Assembly (NCBI RefSeq): GCF_042427615.1
Contig: NZ_JBHMEZ010000032.1
Coordinates: forward strand, 124,001-188,000
Length of the DNA: 64,000 nt
Direction: 5' to 3'
Source: Formosa undariae
GTDB lineage: Bacteria > Bacteroidota > Bacteroidia > Flavobacteriales > Flavobacteriaceae
Shown here one piece after another: positions 35,574-44,300 of the stretch; position 1 is the first letter of the stretch; each line of letters begins with the position of its first letter. The notes below the pieces were generated by a model. The model was not told the origin of the DNA, searched no databases, and was given only the letters and a program-made list of their open reading frames with translations. The translations under genes were made by a program, and so were the position numbers.

Positions 35574-37070
35574 TTAGAAGAAACCTAATTTATTTTTATC
35601 GTAAGAAATTAACATGTTCTTGGTTTGTCTGTAATGATCCATCATCATAAGATGATTTTCTCTACCAAAACCTGACTTTTTATATCCTCCAAATGGTGCA
35701 TGAGCAGGATAGGCATGATAACAATTCACCCAAACACGTCCAGATTTAATCGCTCTAGGAATCTGATATAGTTGGTGCGCATCTCGTGTCCAAACACCAG
35801 CTCCAAGTCCATAAAGCGTATCGTTTGCAATCTCTAAAGCTTCAGCTTCGTCTTTAAATTTTGTAACACAAACCACAGGCCCAAAAATTTCTTCTTGAAA
35901 AACTCTCATCTTATTATGACCTTCTAAAATGGTTGGCTGAATATAAAACCCTTTAGACAAATCGCCTTCTGTATTGGCTTCTCCTCCGCATAAGACTTTA
36001 GCCCCTTCTTCTTTTCCGATCTTTAAATACGACTGAATTTTCTCATATTGATCGTTAGAAGCCTGTGCACCAACCTGTGTATTTACATCGTAAGGATCAC
36101 CTTGAATAATCGCCTTTGTACGTTCTACAACGCGTTTCATAAACGCATCGTAAATATCTTCTTGAACCAAAATTCTTGAAGGACAGGTACAGACTTCACC
36201 TTTATTAAAGGCAAATAACACCGCACCTTCAATGGCCTTATCTAAAAATGCATCGTCGTGATCCATTACACTATTAAAAAATATGTTTGGCGACTTCCCT
36301 CCCAGTTCCATAGTTACCGGATTCAGATTTTTAGAAGCATATTGCATAATTAATTGTCCTGTAGTCGTTTCTCCTGTGAATGCCACTTTATCTACTTTAG
36401 AACTCGATGCTAAAGGTTTTCCTGCCTCAGGACCAAATCCGTGAATAATATTTATGACTCCCGGAGGAAACACATCTGCAATTTTCTCCATTAATATCGT
36501 TGCAGAAACAGGCGTTTGTTCAGCGGGTTTAAGCACCACGCAATTTCCGGTAGCTAAAGCCGGAGGTAATTTCCAAGACAACATTAATAAGGGAAAATTC
36601 CAAGGTATAATTTGTCCGATAACCCCAAGAGGTTCTTTAATGTTCATCGATAATGTATTAGCATCCAACTCTGTTGCACTACCTTCCTCTGCGCGAATAC
36701 AAGCCGCAAAATAACGCCAATGATCTACTGCCAATGGAATATCTGCATTAAGAGTTTCTCGAATCGGTTTTCCATTATCACATGTTTCAATGGCTGCAAA
36801 CTCTTCTAGGTTTGCTTCAATAATATCGGCAACTTTATTTAAGAGACTAGCACGTTCTGCAGCGGGTGTATTTCCCCAACTTTCTTTTGCAGCATTTGCC
36901 GCATCTAAAGCAAGCTCGACATCTTCTTTTTGCGATCTCGGAAACTTAGCAATAACACTTTGGTCTATTGGAGAAGTATTTTCAAAATAATCCCCGTTAA
37001 CAGGTTTTACAAATTTACCGTTTATAAAATTTTCATATTGTGGCTTAAATTTTGGTTTTGAGTATCCCAT
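35574..37070 (-). CDS. NAD(P)-dependent aldehyde dehydrogenase (acetaldehyde dehydrogenase ExaC/AldB type)
   Basis: A 498-residue ALDH superfamily enzyme. It has IIPWNFPLLML (NAD site), FTGETTTGQ, the general base in TMELGGKSPNI (E about 258) and the catalytic cysteine in GEVCTCPSR. The CTCPSR context is that of the ExaC/AcoD/AldB group, which oxidises acetaldehyde and related short aldehydes. Length is usual. It is divergent from an AraC regulator at 37277 that probably controls it, and is followed by DUF779. Confidence 0.93.
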   Translation of the reverse strand: MGYSKPKFKPQYENFINGKFVKPVNGDYFENTSPIDQSVIAKFPRSQKEDVELALDAANAAKESWGNTPAAERASLLNKVADIIEANLEEFAAIETCDNGKPIRETLNADIPLAVDHWRYFAACIRAEEGSATELDANTLSMNIKEPLGVIGQIIPWNFPLLMLSWKLPPALATGNCVVLKPAEQTPVSATILMEKIADVFPPGVINIIHGFGPEAGKPLASSSKVDKVAFTGETTTGQLIMQYASKNLNPVTMELGGKSPNIFFNSVMDHDDAFLDKAIEGAVLFAFNKGEVCTCPSRILVQEDIYDAFMKRVVERTKAIIQGDPYDVNTQVGAQASNDQYEKIQSYLKIGKEEGAKVLCGGEANTEGDLSKGFYIQPTILEGHNKMRVFQEEIFGPVVCVTKFKDEAEALEIANDTLYGLGAGVWTRDAHQLYQIPRAIKSGRVWVNCYHAYPAHAPFGGYKKSGFGRENHLMMMDHYRQTKNMLISYDKNKLGFF

Positions 37071-37148
37071 TATTTTTATGTTTTTTTAGTTAAACAGTCT
37101 AATTACACAAAAACACTAATTGCTATATGTGTAAAATTTTAATCCTAA

Positions 37149-37168
37149 AAAATGATTATTATCATTTT
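37149..37168. promoter_or_regulatory. Inverted repeat between aldehyde dehydrogenase and AraC genes
   Basis: AAAATGAT, four bases, ATCATTTT: a perfect 8-bp dyad in the 206-base divergent spacer. It is a candidate operator. Its AT-rich GATTATTATC core is also loosely Fur-like, so assignment to AraC is uncertain. Confidence 0.35.
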
Positions 37169-37276
37169 ATGTAAAGTTATTTTGTTAAAGTCTAAAACAA
37201 TTGAACATATTTATTATATTTTAGTACTATCCTATTATTTCGAAAACGTACCTGTAAATAATCAGTATTATAAACT

Positions 37277-38194
37277 ATGGATCATATTTTAAGACATCAC
37301 AACACGCACAGAAAACTCACCACTTTAGTTGAAAACAGAACGACATACAATGCCAATTTCGCAGAGTTAAATATTTTTGAAACCCATGAATATGCAGAGC
37401 AGGTGAAATTAAAATTTGAGTTCCCTATAATTGTGAGCATGCTTACTGGAAAAAAAGTAATGCATCTTGAAGGTCTACCCGCCTTTGATTTTTATCCTGG
37501 AGAATCCGTGGTCATGCCATCTAATAAAGAAATGATTATTGATTTCCCATTGGCAACCATGCAAAACCCGACCAAATGTTTGGCGCTAGGTATAGATAGT
37601 TCTAAAATAAAAGAAGTGGTCGATAGGTTTAACCATAATGTGCAGATTGAAAACGACAACACGGCCTGGACTCTAGACTCTACAGCCAATCACTTAACAA
37701 ACAACACCGAGGTTAGTCAGTTAATTAAACGCTTAATTTACACTTTCACCAATAATAACACGTCTAAAGATGTGCTATTAGATTTAATGATTCAGGAGCT
37801 CATCGTGCGTTTACTTCAAACCAAAGCGAAGTTTATTCTACTAAATAACACAGAGCATATGTTAGATGACAACCGTATAGGAATTGTAATAAAATTTATA
37901 AAAGACAATTTAACGAATAAGGATATTACCGTCGATCTTTTAGCAGAACAAGCCTGTATGAGTACGTCTCATTTTCACAAGAAATTTAAAAGCACATTAG
38001 GAATTTCTCCAATAGATTATATTAATTCTGAGAAAATTAAATTCTCGAAAAAACTGATTAAAAACAGTAAAGATTTTAGAATTTCTGATATCGCTTTTAA
38101 AACAGGTTTTAATAGTATCAGTTATTTTAACCGACAGTTTAAAAAAATGGAACTAATGACACCATTGCAATTTAAGAAATCTATTATGGCGTAA
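37277..38194 (+). CDS. AraC family transcriptional regulator
   Basis: A 305-residue regulator. The N-terminal AraC_N-type cupin (about 25-190) resembles regulators of aldehyde/alcohol genes. The C-terminal double HTH (about 205-303) contains LLAEQACMSTSHFHKKFKS and the signature DIAFKTGFNSISYFNRQFKK. It is transcribed divergently from aldehyde dehydrogenase-DUF779, the usual arrangement for an activator of that pair. The inducer is likely an aldehyde or alcohol (inference). Confidence 0.88.
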   Translation: MDHILRHHNTHRKLTTLVENRTTYNANFAELNIFETHEYAEQVKLKFEFPIIVSMLTGKKVMHLEGLPAFDFYPGESVVMPSNKEMIIDFPLATMQNPTKCLALGIDSSKIKEVVDRFNHNVQIENDNTAWTLDSTANHLTNNTEVSQLIKRLIYTFTNNNTSKDVLLDLMIQELIVRLLQTKAKFILLNNTEHMLDDNRIGIVIKFIKDNLTNKDITVDLLAEQACMSTSHFHKKFKSTLGISPIDYINSEKIKFSKKLIKNSKDFRISDIAFKTGFNSISYFNRQFKKMELMTPLQFKKSIMA

Positions 38195-38332
38195 GTGCAG
38201 CTTCTTATATAATAAGGAATTAAGCCAACCATATTACGAATGAATTTATTTGAGGCAAAACTAAAATTCTTTCAGTTAATCTACGCTTTACAAAGAATGT
38301 ACCTTAGTTCTTGAACCGAAAAAACAATTATT

Positions 38333-38731
38333 ATGAACGTACAAGCATATCTTGCCTTTAACGGCAACTGCCAAGAAGCACTTAACTTTTACAGTAACAT
38401 ATTTAATGCTGAAATAAAAAATAAACAAACGTATAAAGATGCAAAGATTGACATTCCATCGTCTTACCATCAGAAATTTCAACATGCCGAATTAAAAGGT
38501 AAAGGGGTGCATTTTATGGCTTATGATGCTGCACCAGACACTCCTATAAATCACGGTAATCAAATACATATGAGTGTCGATTTATCTTCTGTAGAGGAAG
38601 CTAAAACTATTTTTGAGCAACTTTCCAAAAACGGAAAAGTACACCATGATTTTAGAGAAAGAGAATGGGGTCATTTTGGACGATGCACGGATGAATTTGG
38701 TATCAATTGGATGGTAAACTGTGACAAATAA
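38333..38731 (+). CDS. VOC/PhnB-like glyoxalase-fold protein
   Basis: A 132-residue protein of the PhnB (3-demethylubiquinone methyltransferase-like) branch of the vicinal oxygen chelate superfamily. It has YLAFNGNCQEALNFYSNIF at the start, FMAYDAAPD in the middle and WGHFGRCTDEFGINWMVN at the end. Metal-binding residues of true glyoxalases are not all evident and substrate is unknown. It precedes the ribosome hibernation factor gene by 22 bases and may be cotranscribed. Confidence 0.82.
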   Translation: MNVQAYLAFNGNCQEALNFYSNIFNAEIKNKQTYKDAKIDIPSSYHQKFQHAELKGKGVHFMAYDAAPDTPINHGNQIHMSVDLSSVEEAKTIFEQLSKNGKVHHDFREREWGHFGRCTDEFGINWMVNCDK

Positions 38732-38753
38732 TTTTAATTAAACACTCAACATT

Positions 38754-39056
38754 ATGCAAATTATATTTGAATATCACGATGTTTCGGCAAGCGAAGCATT
38801 AGAACAAACAACTACAGAAAAATTAGAAAAACTAGGATCAAAATATGGAGATGTTATCCGTGCCGATGTGTTTTTTAAAACAGAAAATACGACTTCGGAC
38901 GAAACTGGTAAAATCTGTAACATCAGATTAAGCTTACCAGGACCGCGATTATTTGCTGAAGCAAGTCACGATAATTTTTCTGATTCTGTATCAGAATCTA
39001 TAAACGATATAGAACGCCAATTACGTAAACGTAAAGAAAAAATGAGCACCTATTAA
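38754..39056 (+). CDS. raiA: Ribosome hibernation promoting factor/RaiA family protein
   Basis: A 100-residue protein of the S30AE family: VIRADVFFKTENT, then CNIRLSLPGPRLFAEASHDNFSDSVSESINDIERQLRKRKEKM. The last helix is strongly basic, as in HPF/RaiA, which sits in the tRNA channel of the 30S subunit in resting cells. It lacks the C-terminal dimerisation domain of long HPF. It is flanked by a VOC gene upstream and a 48-residue protein downstream, ending at the terminator 39259-39294. Confidence 0.9.
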   Translation: MQIIFEYHDVSASEALEQTTTEKLEKLGSKYGDVIRADVFFKTENTTSDETGKICNIRLSLPGPRLFAEASHDNFSDSVSESINDIERQLRKRKEKMSTY

Positions 39057-39078
39057 TAACAACTAAAACCGACACAAT

Positions 39079-39225
39079 ATGAAACCATCAATTCTATTAG
39101 GAGCTGCATCTGCTATTATAAAAAGTAAGAGATTAAAGATTGTGTTTGTTGCGCTACAGTTAGGTTATCTGGCTCACAGATACTTGGAAGATAAACGCGA
39201 AAGCAAAGCAGAACTTACACAATAA
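39079..39225 (+). CDS. Small 48-residue hydrophobic protein
   Basis: ATG at 39079, TAA at 39223-39225, 22 bases after the RaiA stop. It has a glycine/alanine-rich start (SILLGAASAII), one hydrophobic segment (about 19-33), and a charged tail (HRYLEDKRESKAELTQ). It lies between a real gene and a strong terminator in the same strand, which supports expression. Family unknown; it may be a small membrane protein of the stationary-phase set. Confidence 0.55.
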   Translation: MKPSILLGAASAIIKSKRLKIVFVALQLGYLAHRYLEDKRESKAELTQ

Positions 39226-39258
39226 GCACTCCTTAAAATATAAATTAATACTAATTTT

Positions 39259-39294
39259 AAAGGTTGTCTATAACTAATTTATAGACAACCTTTT
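39259..39294 (+). terminator. Terminator after the RaiA operon
   Basis: AAAGGTTGTCTATAA and TTATAGACAACCTTTT form a stem of about 14 bp with a small loop and a T run. Confidence 0.85.
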
Positions 39295-39452
39295 CTAATT
39301 TCATAAGGGTTTACAAAAAAATATTGACACTAATACAACTTTAGAAACGCCCCATTCTAAGCTAAATTTTGTAATTTAGATTTTAATAAAAGAATGCTAT
39401 TTGTGTAGTAAATCCTATAGAATTACGACACATATTTTAAATAAGAAAAATC

Positions 39453-40172
39453 ATGACTGAATTAAAAAGTAAAAAAGCAATAATCACCGGAGGTGGTAGA
39501 GGACTAGGAAAAGCAACAGCTATAGCATTTGCTAAAGAAGGTATTGATGTGGCGATTACTGGAAGAACAGAAGCTGTTTTAAAAGAAACCGTTGCCCAAT
39601 TGGAAGCGCTAGGCGTGAAAGCGACTTACGCTGTGTTCGATGTGAGTAATCACGACGAAGTAAAAACAGCTATAAAAACCCTTATAAACACACTTGGCGG
39701 TGTAGACATTCTAGTAAACAATGCCGGAATTGCTGCTTTTGGAACCTTTAATGATATGGAAGTTGACCAATGGACGCAAATTATACAGACCAACGTTATG
39801 GGAATGTATTACGTAACAAAAGAAGTTTTACCTCATTTAATCGAACAAAATGATGGTGAGATTATTAACGTATCCTCAACAGCTGGTTTAAGCGGAAATG
39901 CAACTACCTCAGCATATTCTGCATCTAAATTTGCAGTTATCGGAATGTCAGAATCTTTAATGAAAGAAGTGCGTAAAAATAACATTAGAGTATGTACACT
40001 AACTCCTAGCACAATTGCTTCAGACATGTCTATAGGTTTAGGTATCGCAACAAAAGACTCTGAAGACAGCGTCTTACAACCTGAAGATTTTGCAGAATTA
40101 ATTCTTGCTGGATTAAAATTACCAAAAAGAGCGATGCTTAAAAGCGCGTCGTTATGGTCTACTAATCCATAA
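39453..40172 (+). CDS. Short-chain dehydrogenase/reductase (FabG/3-ketoacyl reductase-like)
   Basis: A 239-residue classical SDR. It has ITGGGRGLGKATA (TGxxxGxG, about 10-22), the structural NNAG motif (about 89-92), Ser in INVSSTAG and the catalytic YSASKFA (Y about 153, K about 157). Such proteins in Flavobacteria are annotated as 3-ketoacyl-ACP reductases, but a dedicated FAS FabG would normally lie with other fab genes. Substrate is therefore open. Monocistronic, with its own terminator. Confidence 0.9.
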   Translation: MTELKSKKAIITGGGRGLGKATAIAFAKEGIDVAITGRTEAVLKETVAQLEALGVKATYAVFDVSNHDEVKTAIKTLINTLGGVDILVNNAGIAAFGTFNDMEVDQWTQIIQTNVMGMYYVTKEVLPHLIEQNDGEIINVSSTAGLSGNATTSAYSASKFAVIGMSESLMKEVRKNNIRVCTLTPSTIASDMSIGLGIATKDSEDSVLQPEDFAELILAGLKLPKRAMLKSASLWSTNP

Positions 40173-40192
40173 TACATAAAGACATTACAATT

Positions 40193-40233
40193 AAAAAGCG
40201 AGCTATAAAATTATTTATAGCTCGCTTTTTTTT
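40193..40233 (+). terminator. Terminator after the SDR gene
   Basis: AAAAAGCGAGCTATAAA and TTTATAGCTCGCTTTTTTTT pair over 17 bp with a 3 to 4 base loop, followed by a T run. Confidence 0.88.
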
Positions 40234-40478
40234 ATGATGACATCGCGCTATTCGCAAAAAAAACAAAAAATAATCCGTTTTAAAAATTATTCATATAGTC
40301 TTAAAAAATTCACAAACGAGCATTTCTACACCTTCCATATTTTCATATTTGTTACCTTTACTAAGAGTAAAACACATGATGTACAAACCATAAAACAGCA
40401 AAACGAAACCCATCAGAAATTAAGAAAAAGCACACCATTTATTAAACATATAACACACGTTTCTGAAATAAAAATAAA
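40234..40478. other. Spacer upstream of the patatin gene
   Basis: Together with the preceding terminator this makes a 306-base gap. It is A-rich with only low-complexity reading frames. The closest promoter-like element is CATATTTG around 40344-40351, one base off the TAnnTTTG consensus. Confidence 0.4.
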
Positions 40479-41249
40479 ATGGAAATCAAAAAAAAATTAG
40501 GACTCGCATTGTCAGGAGGAGGCTATAGAGGGGTCGCCCATATAGGTGTATTAAAGGCCATGGACGAATTAGGTATAAAACCTGACTACATTTCTGGCAC
40601 AAGCGCAGGTGCAATTGTTGGATCTCTTTATGCAGCAGGACACCCTTGGCAAGATATTTTAGATTTCTTTATTAAGATTGATCTGTTTTCATTTCAAAAT
40701 TTCACTTTGCGAAAAGCCGGTTTATTCGATGGTAATAAAATAGGAATACAACTCGGTTCTTTTTTTAAAGAAGATAGTTTCGAGAGCTTAGACATCCCGA
40801 TGTTTATAGCCACCACAGACTTACTAGAAGGTAAAACCCGTTTTTTTTCTCAAGGAAAAATTATTCCACCTATAGTTGCTTCCTCTTCTGTTCCAGGGAT
40901 GTTTACACCTATAGAATATAATGGCTATGTATTGTGTGATGGCGGAGTAACAGACAATTTCCCTATCGCTCCATTGCAAGTGTATTGTGATAAAATTATT
41001 GGTGTTTACCTCAACTCATTTTCTAAAATAACCAAAGAGAGTCTAAAAACAACAAAATCTGTTGTGAATCGATCATATAGCATTTCGGGGTTTCAGGATT
41101 GTGAAGCCAAATTTAAAGATTGCGATGTGCTTATTGCACCGCATGAAATTGGAAAATATGAAGCTTTTACAAAAACTCATATAAAAACAGTTTTCGAATT
41201 AGGCTATACCGAAGCAATAAAAGAATTAAGCAAGCTGGATTTTTCTTAG
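40479..41249 (+). CDS. Patatin-like phospholipase (RssA type)
   Basis: A 256-residue protein with the oxyanion loop LSGGGYRGVAHIG (about 11-23), the nucleophile elbow GTSAG (Ser42) and the catalytic aspartate in LCDGGVTDNFP (about residue 151). These form the Ser-Asp dyad of patatins, which hydrolyse acyl esters of phospholipids. No signal peptide, so it is cytoplasmic. Size and motif spacing match the bacterial RssA/YchK group. Physiological substrate unknown. Confidence 0.92.
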   Translation: MEIKKKLGLALSGGGYRGVAHIGVLKAMDELGIKPDYISGTSAGAIVGSLYAAGHPWQDILDFFIKIDLFSFQNFTLRKAGLFDGNKIGIQLGSFFKEDSFESLDIPMFIATTDLLEGKTRFFSQGKIIPPIVASSSVPGMFTPIEYNGYVLCDGGVTDNFPIAPLQVYCDKIIGVYLNSFSKITKESLKTTKSVVNRSYSISGFQDCEAKFKDCDVLIAPHEIGKYEAFTKTHIKTVFELGYTEAIKELSKLDFS

Positions 41250-41282
41250 ACCTTAATTTTAGCGCTATTATATAACAGGCAT

Positions 41283-41316
41283 AAAAAAAGGCAGATGAAG
41301 AAACCTCCATCTACCT
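41283..41316 (-). terminator. Terminator of the alginate lyase gene
   Basis: On the minus strand AGGTAGATG pairs with CATCTGCCT (one G-U pair) and is followed by seven Ts. It lies 22 bases after the lyase stop. Confidence 0.7.
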
Positions 41317-41338
41317 TAATTACAAACTAAACTAACTT

Positions 41339-44300
41339 TTATTTTTTAATAATGCGTTTGTTAACTGCAGTTTCATTTCCTGATAATCTAAAGATATACA
41401 TCCCCGATTTTAAATTAGAAATATCAACCGTTTCTCCGTCTAACGGACGGTTAAAAATCACTTTCCCTACTTGATCATAAACCGTTAATGTATGGTAGGC
41501 TTTTGCCCCACGAATATTAACCCTGTTTGTTGTAGGGTTTGGATATAATGCTAACTCGGGTTCAGTAATACCCGCTATTTGGTCTTCTTGCAAAACAGTT
41601 CTTGCTGTCGAAGATTTCGCATATCCAAATACTCTAAGTTCATCTATACTTGCCCAATCTCCATCGTAACTATTTGCTCCCGTCACCGTCATTCTTACAT
41701 ATCTCGCATCTACATTCGAAAATGCATCTGCAATCGGATTAGAATTTGATCCTAACGTAGCATTATTAGACCTATCGACTACTTGCGTATAGTTATTACC
41801 ATCGGTAGATACTTCAATAATATATTGATACGCACGGTCGTTATGACAAATGACTTCAGTACTATTAATAGTATGTAAACTTCCTAAATCTACAGTTGCC
41901 CATACAGGATAAGACTGTGCAGACCATCTAGAATCTTCATCTCCATCGACTAAATTAGACGCTGGGTTAGAGGATTGTTCAGTAGAAAAAGACACCGATT
42001 TCTCTAATGCTACGTTTGTAGATTCAGTATTTGGAGGAGTCGTTGTAGAATTACTCGTTAATGTCAATTCATTAAAATAAACCGTTGCTTCTCCGCTATC
42101 CTGTAAATACACACCATTTTTCCAATAACTTGGATACGTCCAATACGATACATTTGTATTTAGTTTTTCAGAACCATTAATTTCAACACTCATAACTCCT
42201 GAATCTAAAATAATATCGCAATCAAAATAACCACTAGGTGTTTCTCCAAGATCTATATGACTTGTATTTGTACCACCATCGTCAGTTTTTACCGCAGCCC
42301 ATAAATGACCTTCACTTTGATATACTCTTAATAATGGTTTATTTGGACCACTACCTACATTGGCATCATCATGGATTTGCATAAACGTCAACTGCTCACA
42401 GGTTTGGTTTACAATATTTACATTGGCATGAAAGATTTGATCATCGTTTACATTCCAATTTTCTAGGAATCTTAATTCTGATCGCTGACGCGTACCTGCG
42501 TCATCTCTAGACTGATAAAAGGCTAATTTATTACCATCGGCCACATAAAATGTATTTGAAGCATACCCTGAAATAATTTCAGTATCAGTCGCTTCAGTAC
42601 CACTTAAAGGCGATTGTAATTTACATTGCGCCAAATAATCTTGGAATTTAGAAATACTATAAGGTGTTGTCCCATTCGGTGTTCCGTTAACGGTTACGGC
42701 AACCGTATCTGTAAACGATCCATCGTCTGTAGTTACTGTAATCGTTGCCGATCCTTCAGAAATAGCTTCTACCAATCCGTTTGAATTTACTGTCGCTACC
42801 GAAGTATTGCTACTCGTATAACTCACATCTTGATTTGTAGCATCACTTGGACTAACAGTTGCAGAAAGTTGTTCTGTTTCACCGTCTTCTAAATTGATAC
42901 TAGATGAATTCAATGCTACTGAAGTCACGTCCACTATCGCTGGTTCTCCCTCTCCAGCAAATACGCTTAACTCTAAAAGGCTTACCCAATTTCCTTCGTA
43001 TGATGATGCTCCTGTTACGGTAATTTTCACAAACCTAGCATCTACACTATCAAATTCATCTGATATTGGACTTGAAATCGAACCTGAGGTCGCATTCGAA
43101 CTTCTGTTTACAACTTCTGTATAGGTTCCGTTTTCTGTAGACGATACCGAAATGGTGTATTGATACGCACGATCGCTATAACAAACCAATGCTGTACTTC
43201 CTAAGGTAAAAGTTCCTCCTAAATCTATAGTTGCCGATTGCGGCATTCCTGAAACCGACCATCGTGTTTCGGTATTACCATCGACTAAATTAGCAACGGT
43301 ATTATCGCCATCTGGAGTTCCTGTTCCTGAAATAGATTTATTTAATGCTAAATTATCTCCACTTGATGGCGCGACAACTTGTACAACAACCGTATCTGTA
43401 AAATCACCATCTGCAGTGGTTACGGTAATTATTGCATTTCCTTCTGAAACTGCTGTTAATTCTCCACTACTGCTCACCGAAACAATAGAAGAACTGCTAC
43501 TATTATAACTTACATTTTTGTTAGTTGCATCCGACGGACTTACTGTTGCTGTTAATTGTTGCGCGCTTCCTAATGCTAAATCTATTGTACTAGACGAGAA
43601 CGACACACTTGTAACAGCAATTGGATCTGTTGGCTCTCCACCTTCGCCATGACTTACAGAAAAATCGTAGACTAATACTTCGCCATAATTATCTGGATCG
43701 TCGGTATCATCCCCTTCTTTAACAGGGTTACTTTGCGTATAATTCCCGACTTTAAAATACGATTGATCGTAATTTAAATCCATTACATAATCATTACCAT
43801 CGGCTTGCACTAAATATTGAGAAGCACTTCCATTATTATAAGCGCTTAACAAATTTCCGTCTTCAGCATAGTAACAATAATGCTTACCGTCAATAACTTT
43901 AAAGATCACTTCATGAATATCTCCTAAGGTATAATTTTCTGTAATCGTGACATTACTTCTTAATTCCCCACCGTTAAAGGATAAAAACAAGTGAGAATCT
44001 TCTAAACGCATCACCATAGAATCATCAATGCCATCAGCTTTATTTCCGTGGATTTGAGTCGCTACCAATTGCGATTTGTTAATTGGCAAATGTGTAATCG
44101 CTTGTTTTACATACAGCTCGTGTGTCCCTTCGGTAGTCCAATATATATCTTTAGAACCATCGGCTTCACGTTCCCTTAGTTCCGAACGAATGTTATCCGA
44201 ATTAGGCGTGGTTCCATTATCACTTCTTATTGGAGCACGGAATACAATGGCATTTCCTGCTTCATTTACATAAAAGAACTCATTACCAGGTTCGTCACAT

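Noticed and set aside
40234..40500. Open frame of 88 codons before the patatin gene
   Set aside because: It begins in the T tract of a terminator, is lysine-rich low-complexity sequence, and overlaps the start of a well-supported gene.
42894..44273. Plus-strand frames inside the alginate lyase gene
   Set aside because: Shadow frames of a repetitive, well-supported coding sequence.
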